Positions 45,843-55,973 of a DNA stretch of 64,000 nucleotides are shown one piece after another. Under the pieces are notes generated by a model. It saw only the letters and a program-made list of their open reading frames with translations, ran no database searches and was not told the DNA's origin. A program made the position numbers and the translations under genes. Source of the DNA: an uncultured Clostridia bacterium (GTDB lineage: Bacteria; Bacillota; Clostridia; UBA1381); contig CANRKO010000014.1 of assembly GCA_947631235.1 (NCBI GenBank), forward strand, positions 1 through 64,000, written 5' to 3'. Within the stretch, counting starts at the first letter, position 1. Each line of letters opens with the position of its first letter.

Positions 45843-45977
45843 TATCGCGCTGCAGGTGCGAATGCTATGAAAACAATCACTGTAGGGGCGACCCTTGCGG
45901 TCGCCCGATATGTGGATTTTTATGAAGGGCGACCGCAAGGGTCGCCCCTACGATTTTAATAAGGTTATTTTTCATAT

Positions 45978-47501
45978 TTATCTTACAATCAAGCTTTCGC
46001 CGGTCATTTCCTCGGGTTTTTCGAGGTTCATAAGCTCCAGCATTGTGGGGCAAAGGTCGGACAGACGACCGGTTTTCAGCTTAACGTCGCCCGCGCCAAT
46101 CAAAATCATCGGAACGGGGTTCGTGGTGTGAGCCGTGAACGGCGCCTTTGTGACGGGGTCAATGAGACAGTCCGCGTTGCCGTGGTCGGCTGTGATAATG
46201 ACCTTGCCGTCCTTTTTGAGTATCGCGTCAACCGTTCTTCCGACGCACTCGTCAACAGCCTCGACCGCCTTGATCGCAGCCTCCATTACGCCCGTGTGGC
46301 CTACCATGTCGCAGTTGGCGTAATTCAGGATTATAACGTCGAATTTGTCCGAATTTATCGCATCTATGACCGCATCCGTTACCTCGTACGCGCTCATTTC
46401 GGGCTTTAAGTCGAACGTCTCGACGTCCGGCGATTTTATGAGTATTCTGTCCTCGCCCTCGAACTGCTTTTCCTCGCCGCCGTTGAAGAAAAACGTCACG
46501 TGCGCGTACTTCTGCGTCTCCGCTATTCTAAGCTGCGTCAAGCCCTTTTTGCTTATATACTCGCCGAACGTCATGTGCAGCGATTCGGGCGGGTACGCGA
46601 CTGTTACGTTCGGCATCGACTCGTCGTACTGCGTCATGCAGACGAAGTTTACGGGGAAGTATTCGCGCTCGAAACCGTCGAAATCGGGGTCTACGAACGT
46701 TCTTGTAAGCTGTCTCGCTCTGTCGGGGCGGAAGTTGAAGAAGATTACGCTGTCGCCCTCTTTGACCTGTCCCTGCTTATCAACGACAGTCGGAACGACA
46801 AATTCGTCCGTAACGTCGTTCGCGTAGGAGTTTTTGACGGCTGTAACCGCGTCGTCCTCCTGTATGCCCTTGCCGAACACGATCGCGTCGTACGCCTTTT
46901 CAACTCTGTCCCACGCGAAATCTCTGTCCATCGCGTAGAAACGTCCGGCAATCGTCGCGATAGAGCCCACGCCTATCTCCTTAATTTCTTTTTCAAGCTG
47001 CGCCATGTACTCCGCGCCCGAGGTCGGCGGAACGTCGCGTCCGTCGAGGAACGTGTGTATGTAGACTTTGGTAAGCCCTTTTTTCTTCGCCATGCGCAAA
47101 AGACCGTAAAGATGTTCGTTGTGGCTGTGTACGCCGCCGTCGGACAAAAGTCCCATAAGGTGGAGCGACTTGCCGTTTTCCTTTGCCTTGTCCATTGCGT
47201 CCGAAAGCGCTTTGTTGTCGTTTATTTTACCGTCGTTTATGTCTTTTGTAATCTTGACGAGCATCTGGTACACGACGCGGCCCGCGCCGATATTCGTGTG
47301 ACCGACCTCGCTGTTGCCCATTTGACCGTCGGGCAGTCCTACGTCGAGACCGCTTGCGCTCAGCTGCGTGTGCGGGTACGTCGCCATGAATTTGTCAAGG
47401 TTCGGCTTTTTTGCCGCCGCTATCGCGTTGCCTTCCGTGGACGGATTGATGCCGTATCCGTCCATGATGATTAACGCTGTCGGTTTCTTTGCCATGTGCA
47501 A
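45978..47501 (-). CDS. gpmI: 2,3-bisphosphoglycerate-independent phosphoglycerate mutase
   Basis: LIIMDGYGINPSTEGNAIAAAKKPNLDKFMATYPHTQLSASGLDVGLPDGQMGNSEVGHTNIGAGRVVYQ. Confidence 0.98.
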   Translation of the reverse strand: MHMAKKPTALIIMDGYGINPSTEGNAIAAAKKPNLDKFMATYPHTQLSASGLDVGLPDGQMGNSEVGHTNIGAGRVVYQMLVKITKDINDGKINDNKALSDAMDKAKENGKSLHLMGLLSDGGVHSHNEHLYGLLRMAKKKGLTKVYIHTFLDGRDVPPTSGAEYMAQLEKEIKEIGVGSIATIAGRFYAMDRDFAWDRVEKAYDAIVFGKGIQEDDAVTAVKNSYANDVTDEFVVPTVVDKQGQVKEGDSVIFFNFRPDRARQLTRTFVDPDFDGFEREYFPVNFVCMTQYDESMPNVTVAYPPESLHMTFGEYISKKGLTQLRIAETQKYAHVTFFFNGGEEKQFEGEDRILIKSPDVETFDLKPEMSAYEVTDAVIDAINSDKFDVIILNYANCDMVGHTGVMEAAIKAVEAVDECVGRTVDAILKKDGKVIITADHGNADCLIDPVTKAPFTAHTTNPVPMILIGAGDVKLKTGRLSDLCPTMLELMNLEKPEEMTGESLIVR

Positions 47502-47579
47502 TCCTCCTTTTTTGGTGGTGGGGTATCCCCCTCATAGAGGAGGGGGTCATGCGTAGGGGCGAACCGTGTTCGCCCGTAT

Positions 47580-47699
47580 AAACCCCTCAGTCACACTACG
47601 TGTGACAGCTCCCCTAGTAGGGGAGCCATACGGTGAGCGCCGCATCTCGCAAGCCTCCCCTACTAGGGGAGGTGGCGCCGTAGGCGTCGGAGAGGTTTT
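47580..47699. repeat. Family R1 repeat
   Basis: AACCCCTCAGTCACACTACGTGTGACAGCTCCCCTAGTAGGGGAGCC ... CCTCCCCTACTAGGGGAGGTGGCGCCGTAGGCGTC. Confidence 0.9.
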
Positions 47700-47727
47700 A
47701 TATATACTAAATCACGCTTACCCCTAT

Positions 47728-48480
47728 TTATTTTGCCGCATCTGTAATAACCGCGAAATCCGCCGCTTTAAGCGATGCGCCGCCTATAAGTCCGCCGTCG
47801 ATATTGGGCTTTGAAAGCAATCCCGCCGCGTTCTTCGCGTTCATTGAGCCGCCGTACTGAATGGTGATTGCCTTTGCGGTCGCGTCATCGTAAAGGTCGG
47901 CTAAAAGCTTTCTTATCGCGCCGCAAACCTCCTCCGCCTGCTCGTCGGTCGCGGTCTTGCCCGTACCGATTGCCCAGATAGGCTCGTACGCCACAACGAC
48001 CTTCTTCGCGTCGTCCGCGCTTATGCCCGCGAAAGCCTTTTTAATCTGAATTGCGATCCAATCCATAGTTATGCCCGCCTCGCGCTGCTCCAGACTTTCA
48101 CCGCAGCAAACGATGGGAATAAGACCCTTTTCGAGAGCCTTTTTAGCCTTTAAATTGACTGTTTCATCTGTTTCGTTGTTGTACTCGCGTCTCTCGCTGT
48201 GACCCATTATAACGTACTGCACGCCCAAATCAACGAGCATATCAGCCGATACCTCGCCCGTGAACGCGCCCTTATCCTCGTAGTGGAGGTTTTCCGCGCC
48301 GATTTTTACGTGCGTACCCTTCGCCGCCTCGATCGCCGGAGCAAGGCACACGTACGGCGTGCAGCATACTACCTCGCACGTCGCGCCCTTCGTCGCATCA
48401 ACGACCTCTTTAACGAAATCGTACGTCTCCGACGGCAGCTTGTTCATTTTCCAGTTTCCCGCTATTATATATTTTCCCAT
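47728..48480 (-). CDS. tpiA: Triosephosphate isomerase
   Basis: IIAGNWKMNKLPSETYDFVKEV; VVAYEPIWAIGTGKTATDEQAEEV; YGGSMNAKNAAGLL. Confidence 0.98.
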   Translation of the reverse strand: MGKYIIAGNWKMNKLPSETYDFVKEVVDATKGATCEVVCCTPYVCLAPAIEAAKGTHVKIGAENLHYEDKGAFTGEVSADMLVDLGVQYVIMGHSERREYNNETDETVNLKAKKALEKGLIPIVCCGESLEQREAGITMDWIAIQIKKAFAGISADDAKKVVVAYEPIWAIGTGKTATDEQAEEVCGAIRKLLADLYDDATAKAITIQYGGSMNAKNAAGLLSKPNIDGGLIGGASLKAADFAVITDAAK

Positions 48481-48482
48481 TG

Positions 48483-48848
48483 TTAATTCTCCTTTTGTTT
48501 TTGTATTGTTAAATCTATATACTCACATACTCCCTTGAAATTGGTGTCGATTTCCAAATTGGAAAATCGGATCACCGTTATTCCCATGCCGTTCAGCGCT
48601 TTTGTCCGCGCCGCGTCGTAATCTTCTTGCCCGTCGTAATGCTGACTGCCGTCAAGTTCTATGGCTAATTTGGCGGATGCACAGTAGAAATCGACGATAT
48701 ATGATCCGATTGCGCGTTGTCGGACTATTTTTACGGGATAGGATTTTAGAAAATCGTACCATAAATGCCGTTCTTGTCTTGTCATATTTTTTCTTAACTC
48801 CTTTGCGGAGCGTATAAGGTTTTTGTTGTATTTTAGGTACATTTTCAA
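48483..48848 (-). CDS. DUF559 endonuclease-domain protein (Vsr-like fold)
   Basis: AKELRKNMTRQERHLWYDFLKSYPVKIVRQRAIGSYIVDFYCASAKLAIELDGSQHYD. Confidence 0.9.
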   Translation of the reverse strand: MKMYLKYNKNLIRSAKELRKNMTRQERHLWYDFLKSYPVKIVRQRAIGSYIVDFYCASAKLAIELDGSQHYDGQEDYDAARTKALNGMGITVIRFSNLEIDTNFKGVCEYIDLTIQKQKEN

Positions 48849-48870
48849 ATCCTCGTTAAAACTCTTGTTT

Positions 48871-49019
48871 AAACCCCTCAGTCACACTACGTGTGACAGC
48901 TCCCCTAGTAGGGGAGCCTCACCGTAAGTTTCCCCTGCTAGGGGAGCCATACAGCGAGCGCCGCACATCGTGAGCCTCCCCTACTAGGGGAGGTGGCGCC
49001 GTAGGCGTCGGAGGGGTTT
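48871..49019. repeat. Family R1 repeat (extended copy)
   Basis: AACCCCTCAGTCACACTACGTGTGACAGCTCCCC...GGCGCCGTAGGCGTCGGAGGGGTTT. Confidence 0.9.
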
Positions 49020-50202
49020 ATTTATCCGTCAATGCCGCGATGCCGGGGAGTTCCTTACCTTCGAGGAATTCCATACTTGCGCCGCCGCCGGTGGAGATGT
49101 GGCTCATCTTATCGCCGAGACCCGCCTGATTTACAGCCGCGACGCTGTCGCCGCCGCCGATAATCGTCGTAGCGTCGAGTTCAGCCAAAAGCGCGGCGAT
49201 TTCATTCGTACCCTTCGCGAAATTCGGCATCTCGAATACGCCCATGGGACCGTTCCAAACGACCGTCTTAGCGTCCGCAAGCTCCTTCTTGAACAGCTCG
49301 ACCGACTTCGGGCCTATATCGAGACCCATCCAGCCGTCGGGAATGTTGCCCTCGACAACCTTTGAGGGAGCGTCGTTGTCAAACTTTTCGGTGATAACCG
49401 TGTCAATCGGCAGAATAATCTTGTCGCCCGCTTCGTCGAGCATCTTCTTCGCGTAGTCGATGTAATCCTCCTCGAGCAGCGACGTGCCGACCGTCTTGCC
49501 CTGCGCCGCAAAGAACGTGTACGCCATACCGCCGCCGATTATAAGCTTGTCCACCTTCTTTAAAAGGTTCTCGATAACCGAAATCTTCGACGAAACCTTG
49601 CTGCCGCCCAGGATAGCAACAAGCGGTCTTACGGGGTTATTAACGGCGTTGCCGAGGAAGTTTATTTCCTTTTCGATAAGATAACCCGCAACGGCAGGCT
49701 TTAATATGGACGCTACGCCTACGTTCGAGCAGTGCGCTCTGTGAGCCGTGCCGAATGCGTCGTTTACGAACAAATCCGCGAGCGAGGCGAGCTCTTTAGA
49801 GAACGATTCCTCGTTCTTTGTTTCTTCCTTTCTGTAACGCGTGTTTTCGAGAAGAACAACGTCACCGTCCTTCATTGCCGCAACGGCAGCCTTCGCGTTG
49901 TCGCCGACAACGTTGTCGTCAGCCGCGAAAACAACCTCTTTGCCGAGTTTTTCCGAAAGGCTCTTCGCAACCGGAGCAAGCGACATCGAGGGAACGGGTT
50001 CGCCCTTCGGCTTGCCCATATGCGAGCAAAGGATAACCTTCGCGCCGTTGTCCGCGAGGTACTTGATCGTGGGGAGCGCGCCCACTATGCGGTTCTCGTC
50101 CGTGATGTTGCCGTCCGCGTCCAGCGGAACGTTGAAATCGCAGCGGACAAGCACTTTCTTGCCCTTTACATCAACATCTTCAACTGTCATTTTGTTATAC
50201 AT
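49018..50202 (-). CDS. pgk: Phosphoglycerate kinase
   Basis: [56 protein letters not shown]. Confidence 0.99.
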   Translation of the reverse strand: MYNKMTVEDVDVKGKKVLVRCDFNVPLDADGNITDENRIVGALPTIKYLADNGAKVILCSHMGKPKGEPVPSMSLAPVAKSLSEKLGKEVVFAADDNVVGDNAKAAVAAMKDGDVVLLENTRYRKEETKNEESFSKELASLADLFVNDAFGTAHRAHCSNVGVASILKPAVAGYLIEKEINFLGNAVNNPVRPLVAILGGSKVSSKISVIENLLKKVDKLIIGGGMAYTFFAAQGKTVGTSLLEEDYIDYAKKMLDEAGDKIILPIDTVITEKFDNDAPSKVVEGNIPDGWMGLDIGPKSVELFKKELADAKTVVWNGPMGVFEMPNFAKGTNEIAALLAELDATTIIGGGDSVAAVNQAGLGDKMSHISTGGGASMEFLEGKELPGIAALTDK

Positions 50203-50298
50203 AATTTTATCTCCTTTTCGCGCGGCACAGCCGCATTTTTTTCTATCTTATATTATATATAAAATTTGTCCGTATTGCAAGTGGATAATACAATTTCA

Positions 50299-50802
50299 TC
50301 AAAAATTTAACAATTTAATCAGGATAACCGCCATGAGTATTCCCACAACGTCTCCGACCGCGGCGAACGGCAGGGCGCAGAGCGTGTGTTTGGCGCGTGT
50401 ACCGGCGAAGTATACGCAAAGGCAGTAGAGCGTCGTCTCGGTGCTGCCCATGATTACGGACGCGATACGTCCTATATCGCCGTCCGCGCCGTAAGTTTTG
50501 AGTATGTCGGTCAAAAGTCCGAGCGCACCGCTGCCCGATACGGGTCGCAGCAGCGCAAGCGGCATTACCTCGGCGGGTATGAGCCGCGTCACGGGCGAAA
50601 GCAGTTTTATTATGAGGTCGAGCGTGCCGGACGCGCGGAGCATGTACGCGGCGGTGAGCGCGGCTAAAAGCGGCGGGAATATGTTCGCCGCGATTTTCAT
50701 TCCGTCTGTAGCGCCCGAGATGAACAGGTCGTATGTGTTTTGTTTTTTCGCGAGCGCAATAACGAGGATTACGACGATTATCGCGGGTATTACGTATGTC
50801 AT
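50299..50802 (-). CDS. spmB: Spore maturation protein B (nucleoside recognition domain)
   Basis: FISGATDGMKIAANIFPPLLAALTAAYMLRASG; ALLRPVSGSGALGLLTDILKTYGADG. Confidence 0.9.
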   Translation of the reverse strand: MTYVIPAIIVVILVIALAKKQNTYDLFISGATDGMKIAANIFPPLLAALTAAYMLRASGTLDLIIKLLSPVTRLIPAEVMPLALLRPVSGSGALGLLTDILKTYGADGDIGRIASVIMGSTETTLYCLCVYFAGTRAKHTLCALPFAAVGDVVGILMAVILIKLLNF

Positions 50803-50837
50803 GATGTGCCTCCTTGATTTGTGGACGATAAGCGTAA

Positions 50838-50945
50838 GGCTCCCCTAATAGGGGAGCTGTCACACGTAGTGTGACTGAGGGGTTTGCTTTCGACAATAAA
50901 AACCCCTCCGTCGGCTTTGCCGACACCTCCCCTAGTAGGGGAGGC
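50838..50945. repeat. Family R1 repeat
   Basis: GGCTCCCCTAATAGGGGAGCTGTCACACGTAGTGTGACTGAGGGGTTT...AACCCCTCCGTCGGCTTTGCCGACACCTCCCCTAGTAGGGGAGGC. Confidence 0.9.
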
Positions 50946-50981
50946 ATACACAACGGGCGGCCAATGACCGCCCCTACGTTA

Positions 50982-51095
50982 GCCTCCCTTGTTAAAGGGA
51001 GGGGTACCGCCGAAGGCGGTGGAGGGATTCATTATGAAAATCTAAAAAGAATCCCCCAGTCGGCTCCGCCGACAGCCCCCTTTGACAAGGGGGTC
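50982..51095. repeat. R1-related variant repeat (CCTCCCTTG..AAGGGAGG / CCCCCTTTGACAAGGGGG)
   Basis: Variant modules ACCGCCGAAGGCGGT and GTCGGCTCCGCCGAC. Confidence 0.85.
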
Positions 51096-51112
51096 TCACT
51101 TTGCATCTGTCC

Positions 51113-51673
51113 CTACCGCAGCCACAATCGAGCGGAGAGTGCTGCAATGGCGGCGGCGGTAAACGACGCGACCCACACGGGCAGGACGACCGAAAACGGG
51201 TCAGCCGACCCGGCGGCGGCGCGGAGCGCGATAATCGTCGTCGGTATAAGCTGTATCGACGCGGTATTTATCACAACGAGCATACACATATTCCTTGACG
51301 CGTATTCCGGACGCGGGTTTTCACGGTCGAGCGCGCGCATCGCCAGAATACCCTCGGGCGTAGCGGCGTTGCCCATACCGAGCAAATTCGCGCTCATATT
51401 CATCGCGATATGACCCTTCGCGTCCTCGCCCGCGCCCGGAAAAAGGAACGAAATCACCGGTCGGAGCAGCCCTTTTACCTTATTCTGCAGCCCCGACTTT
51501 TCCGCGATTTTCATTATTCCCGTCCAAAAACACATCACGCCCGCGAACGACAACACGACAAAAACCGACTCTTTCGCGCCGTCGAACGCGGCGTTGACCG
51601 TCTCGCCGACCGTACCGTTTACCGCCGCCACGACGAGCGACACGATTATCATCGCGCACCAGATATAATTCAT
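51113..51673 (-). CDS. spmA: Spore maturation protein A
   Basis: WTGIMKIAEKSGLQNKVKGLLRPVISFLFPGAGEDAKGHIAMNMSANLLGMGNAATPEGILAM. Confidence 0.92.
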   Translation of the reverse strand: MNYIWCAMIIVSLVVAAVNGTVGETVNAAFDGAKESVFVVLSFAGVMCFWTGIMKIAEKSGLQNKVKGLLRPVISFLFPGAGEDAKGHIAMNMSANLLGMGNAATPEGILAMRALDRENPRPEYASRNMCMLVVINTASIQLIPTTIIALRAAAGSADPFSVVLPVWVASFTAAAIAALSARLWLR

Positions 51674-51797
51674 AATATCACCCCTTTGTTTTTTATTCGC
51701 AAAACGCGCCGTATATGCTTTGGGGTATTGACTATTTTTACCGCTTGCTTTAAAATAAAGGCATGGAATACATGGCGGGCGAAACGGAGGAAAAAAT

Positions 51798-53006
51798 ATG
51801 TATGAAATAAAATGTCCAAGCTGCGGAGCGGTGTTTCAGGCGGACGAGTCAAGCTACGAGTCCATAGCGCGTCAGGTGCGGAACGAGGAGTTCGCGAAAG
51901 AAATAAGCGAGCGAACATCGCAGTTCGAGCGCGAGAAAAATACGGCTGTAAAGCTTGCGCGTACCGAAACGGAGAGCGAGCTTAACGGTAAAATAGCCGC
52001 AAAGGACGCGGAGATAAACGCGCTCAAAGCAAAGCTTGACATGCTCGAAACGCAAAAAAAGCTGGAAATAAACGAGGCGGTGTCGGAAAAGGACAGCGAG
52101 ATTTCCAGGCAGCGCGAGCAGATAACACTGCTCAGCGGTCGGATCGAAACGAACGGCAAGGCGGCTGAACTCAGGGAAAAGACGCTGAAGGAAAGCTACG
52201 AGGATAAGCTTAGAGACAAAGACGAGCAGATAGCGTATTACAAGGATTTTAAGGCGCGCCAGTCCACAAAAATGATAGGCGAGAGTCTGGAGCAGCACTG
52301 CGAAACGGAGTTTAACAAGCTGCGCGCGGCAGGATTTAAAAACGCATATTTTGAAAAGGACAACGACGCACGGACGGGCAGCAAGGGGGATTTTATATTC
52401 CGCGAATGGTCGGAGGACGGTACGGAATTTATATCCATAATGTTTGAAATGAAAAACGAGGCTGACCAAACCGCGACTAAACATAAAAACGAGGACTTCT
52501 TAAAGGAACTCGACAAGGACAGGAACGAAAAGGGCTGCGAGTACGCCGTGCTTGTGTCGCTTTTGGAGGCGGACAGCGAATTTTACAACACGGGCATAGT
52601 CGATATGTCGCACCGTTACCCGAAAATGTACGTAATACGTCCGCAGTTTTTCGTGCCGATGATAACGCTTTTGAGGAACGCTGCGCTCAATTCCCTTTCA
52701 TACAAACAGGAACTTAACGTAATCCGCAATCAAAATATAGATATTTCCCATTTCGAGGCGGATATGAACGATTTTAAGGACAGGTTTGAATACAACTATA
52801 ATCTGGCGAGCAAAAAATTCGACAAAGCTATCGAGGAAATCGACAAAACGATAGACCATTTGCAGAAAACGAAGGACGCGCTGCTGTCGTCGGGGAACAA
52901 TCTGCGTCTCGCGAACGAGAGGGCGCAGAAACTGTCGATAAAAAAACTCACAAAAAACAACCCCACGATGGCTGCGAAGTTCGAGGAACTTAAAAGCGGT
53001 GAATAA
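51798..53006 (+). CDS. DUF2130-family coiled-coil protein
   Basis: [88 protein letters not shown]. Confidence 0.93.
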   Translation: MYEIKCPSCGAVFQADESSYESIARQVRNEEFAKEISERTSQFEREKNTAVKLARTETESELNGKIAAKDAEINALKAKLDMLETQKKLEINEAVSEKDSEISRQREQITLLSGRIETNGKAAELREKTLKESYEDKLRDKDEQIAYYKDFKARQSTKMIGESLEQHCETEFNKLRAAGFKNAYFEKDNDARTGSKGDFIFREWSEDGTEFISIMFEMKNEADQTATKHKNEDFLKELDKDRNEKGCEYAVLVSLLEADSEFYNTGIVDMSHRYPKMYVIRPQFFVPMITLLRNAALNSLSYKQELNVIRNQNIDISHFEADMNDFKDRFEYNYNLASKKFDKAIEEIDKTIDHLQKTKDALLSSGNNLRLANERAQKLSIKKLTKNNPTMAAKFEELKSGE

Positions 53007-53026
53007 AAATATATGCACAGAACAAA

Positions 53027-53053
53027 AAACGCGTTTGAGAACGCGTTTTTGTT
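53027..53053 (+). terminator. Terminator
   Basis: AAAAACGCGTTTGAGAACGCGTTTTTG. Confidence 0.75.
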
Positions 53054-53251
53054 TTAATTCAGGAAATCCTCGATTACATCTTTCAGATGCACGGGATCAA
53101 GAGAAAATTTATTGCAGTTATCTGCAAGCTCTTTGACAGGTTTTTCGTCTGTGGAAATATCCTCGAAACAGTACTCGTCATTATATTTAATGCCGTATAC
53201 GACGTACTCTTTCCCTTCCACAGTTTCTCGCTTAGAAACGAGTTTGTACAT
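53054..53251 (-). CDS. Small DUF6514-like protein
   Basis: MYKLVSKRETVEGKEYVVYGIKYNDEYCFEDISTDEKPVKELADNCNKFSLDPVHLKDVIEDFLN. Confidence 0.6.
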   Translation of the reverse strand: MYKLVSKRETVEGKEYVVYGIKYNDEYCFEDISTDEKPVKELADNCNKFSLDPVHLKDVIEDFLN

Positions 53252-53472
53252 AACTGCTCCCTGCCCTGTATTAAAATTTTTGGTACATATTTGATTTTCG
53301 TTAATTAAAGTATATCGGAATTGTCATAAAAAAGCAATAGGTTTACATAAAATGTAAAATACTTGTAATGGCATTGAATTATGTATATTATATTTGAAAT
53401 ATATTAAGTCCGTTTTATCGTACATACAATCGTGTATAATCGGGGTATAAGATAAAGCGGGAGGTAATTCAA

Positions 53473-53568
53473 ATGGTAATATTCGGTGCAATTCTTGTAA
53501 GCATAGGCGCGTCAATGCTTTTGACGCTCAGGATCGTGAAAGGTAAAAACAGCGTGTGCGTGAAATAG
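53473..53568 (+). CDS. 31-aa single-TM micro-ORF
   Basis: MVIFGAILVSIGASMLLTLRIVKGKNSVCVK with SD GGGAGG. Confidence 0.45.
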   Translation: MVIFGAILVSIGASMLLTLRIVKGKNSVCVK

Positions 53569-53579
53569 GCAATAACAAA

Positions 53580-53689
53580 GACCCCCTCTCCGAGGGGGTC
53601 AAAACTCACTTGTGAGTTTTGGGGGGTGTCATTTTTCAAATCATACACCCCCCGAAATCAGAGATTTCGACCCCCTCATAGAGGGGGTC
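53580..53689. repeat. Family R2 multi-hairpin repeat
   Basis: Stem AAAACTCA/TGAGTTTT variant; GAAATC/GATTTC; GACCCCCTC hairpins. Confidence 0.9.
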
Positions 53690-53742
53690 ATGCGTAGGGG
53701 CGACCCTCGCGGTCGCCCGCCAAATCATAATTTATCTCATTT

Positions 53743-55020
53743 TTATCTCAAAATTATTTCATTTCTGCCGGGACCGTTGGACACGATCTTAATCGGAACT
53801 TCAAGCTCCTTCTCGATAAACTCGATGTAACCTCTGCAGTTTTCGGGCAAATCCTCGTACTTCGTTATGCCGCGTATATCGGTTTTCCAGCCGGGCAGCG
53901 TTTTAAGCACGGGCTTTGCTCTTTCGAGCCTTGCGGTGGTCGGGAAGTCACGCGTTACCTCGCCGTCAATCTCATAGCCCACGCACACGGGTATCTCGTC
54001 GAGGTATCCCAGCACGTCGAGGACGGTAAACGCGACCTGCGTAGTACCCTGCACACGGCAGCCGTAACGCGACGCGACGCAGTCGAACCAGCCCATACGT
54101 CTCGGTCTGCCGGTCGTCGCGCCGTACTCACCGCCGTCGCCGCCGCGCTTTCTGAGTTCTTCAGCCTCGTCGCCGAATATCTCGGAAACAAACGCTCCCG
54201 CACCCACAGCCGACGAATACGCCTTTACGACCGTTATGATCTCTTTGATCTCATACGGCGGAATACACGCGCCTACCGCGCCGTAGCCCGCGAGAGTGGA
54301 GGATGAGGTCGTCATCGGGTAAATACCGAAATCGGGGTCTTTAAGCGAGCCAAGCTGACCCTCCAGAAGTATGTTTTTGCCGTTCTTTACCGCGTCGTGC
54401 ATGAACGATACCGAGTCGATAACGTACGGCTTTATCATCTCGCCGTACTCTTTGAGCGTGTTGAAAAGTTCGTCCGCGTCAATAAGCGGCTTGTGGTAGA
54501 CGTGTTCAAGGAGCAGATTTTTAACTTCGAGTACATTCTTGATTTTTTCCTTTAACCTGTCGTCGTCCTCGAAAAGTTCCCATACCTGAAAGCCTATCTT
54601 CGAGAACTTATCCGAGAAGAACGGCGCGATACCCGACTTAGTCGAGCCGAACTGACGGTCGCTTAAACGTTCTTCCTCGTATTGGTCGAACAGCTTGTGA
54701 TACGGCAAAAGCACCTGCACTCTTTCCGAAACAACGATATTCGGTTTCGGCACGCCGCGCTTTACTACGCTGTCAATCTCGCTGATAAGCTCGGGAATGT
54801 CGAGCGCGACGCCGTTGCCTATCATGTTTGTGACGTTTTGGTTAAACGAGCCGGACGGAAGAAGATGCAGCGCAAATTTTCCGTAATCGTTTATAATCGT
54901 GTGACCCGCGTTCGCGCCGCCCTGAAAACGTATTACTATATCCGCCTCGGCGGCAAGCATGTCGGTTATCTTACCCTTGCCCTCGTCGCCCCAGTTCGCG
55001 CCCACTATTGCTTTTACCAT
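53743..55020 (-). CDS. purA: Adenylosuccinate synthetase
   Basis: VKAIVGANWGDEGKGKITDMLAAEADIVIRFQGGANAGHTI. Confidence 0.98.
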   Translation of the reverse strand: MVKAIVGANWGDEGKGKITDMLAAEADIVIRFQGGANAGHTIINDYGKFALHLLPSGSFNQNVTNMIGNGVALDIPELISEIDSVVKRGVPKPNIVVSERVQVLLPYHKLFDQYEEERLSDRQFGSTKSGIAPFFSDKFSKIGFQVWELFEDDDRLKEKIKNVLEVKNLLLEHVYHKPLIDADELFNTLKEYGEMIKPYVIDSVSFMHDAVKNGKNILLEGQLGSLKDPDFGIYPMTTSSSTLAGYGAVGACIPPYEIKEIITVVKAYSSAVGAGAFVSEIFGDEAEELRKRGGDGGEYGATTGRPRRMGWFDCVASRYGCRVQGTTQVAFTVLDVLGYLDEIPVCVGYEIDGEVTRDFPTTARLERAKPVLKTLPGWKTDIRGITKYEDLPENCRGYIEFIEKELEVPIKIVSNGPGRNEIILR

Positions 55021-55061
55021 ATTGTATATTCCTCCTGTGATATTTTGCGTTTAATTCTAAA

Positions 55062-55928
55062 TCAGTTGTCTAAATGAAATACGATTTTTACCGTATTGCC
55101 GGAAATCGTCGCCTTATCCTCGTGCGGCGTCCACGCGTAGTCGCTGCCTATATAGCTGCCGCTGAACGAGTCTACGACGCTGCCGTTTTCGTCGAGGCAG
55201 TCAAACACCGCCGCAACCGTGCCTCTGCCCTCGAAGAAGGTTTTGAGCGTAAACGTTATGTCGTACTTACCCTCAGCGTTCTTTTCGACGGACGTAAGTT
55301 CAAATCCGCGCACGCTGTGTGATTCGCGCTCATTCGTGTCGTCGTACGTAATCGGGAATTCGGGGACAGCCGAGTTCGGAGCCGTCTGCGACGTAATGTC
55401 GGACGGCGTGTCGGGAACTGCTGGACCGGGACCCGTCATAATATCGAGCGGCGAGGTAATCAAAACCTTCCGCGCATCATTATCCCAGTCAACCTTATAA
55501 TTGCTCATTTCGCCTACCGCGCGCACGGGAACGAGCGTTCTGCCGTCCACGATTTGCGGCGGCACGTCAAAAGTAACAACCTTTTCCAAAAAAGTATCCG
55601 CTTCACCGCTGCCGATATTTACCGGAGTTTCTTTGGTCTTAATCGTTGCCTCGGTCGAGCCGATTACCATTGTCAGCGTCATGTCGCCCTTTACGCCCGT
55701 TACCGTCTGCGTACCTTCATTCCAGTCCACCTCGTAGCCGAGAGCTTCGAATATGGCGCGGAACGGTACTACCGTTCTGCTCTCGATAATCTGCGGCGGC
55801 ACGTCGAACGTGATCTCCTTGTCGTCGAGCAGTACCTTGATATCGTCCTCCGCGTTTACAACCGTGACAGCCGTTGCAAGCGTCATTGACGCCGCAAGAA
55901 CGAGTGATAAAAGTTTCTTTGCTTTCAT
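55062..55928 (-). CDS. Stalk-domain (copper amine oxidase N-terminal-like) secreted protein
   Basis: IKVLLDDKEITFDVPPQIIESRTVVPFRAIFEALGYEVDWNEGTQTVTG repeated; signal peptide. Confidence 0.88.
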   Translation of the reverse strand: MKAKKLLSLVLAASMTLATAVTVVNAEDDIKVLLDDKEITFDVPPQIIESRTVVPFRAIFEALGYEVDWNEGTQTVTGVKGDMTLTMVIGSTEATIKTKETPVNIGSGEADTFLEKVVTFDVPPQIVDGRTLVPVRAVGEMSNYKVDWDNDARKVLITSPLDIMTGPGPAVPDTPSDITSQTAPNSAVPEFPITYDDTNERESHSVRGFELTSVEKNAEGKYDITFTLKTFFEGRGTVAAVFDCLDENGSVVDSFSGSYIGSDYAWTPHEDKATISGNTVKIVFHLDN

Positions 55929-55973
55929 AATTTTACCTCCCTGCATTTCGCAATGAATAAATTTCAAGCAACA

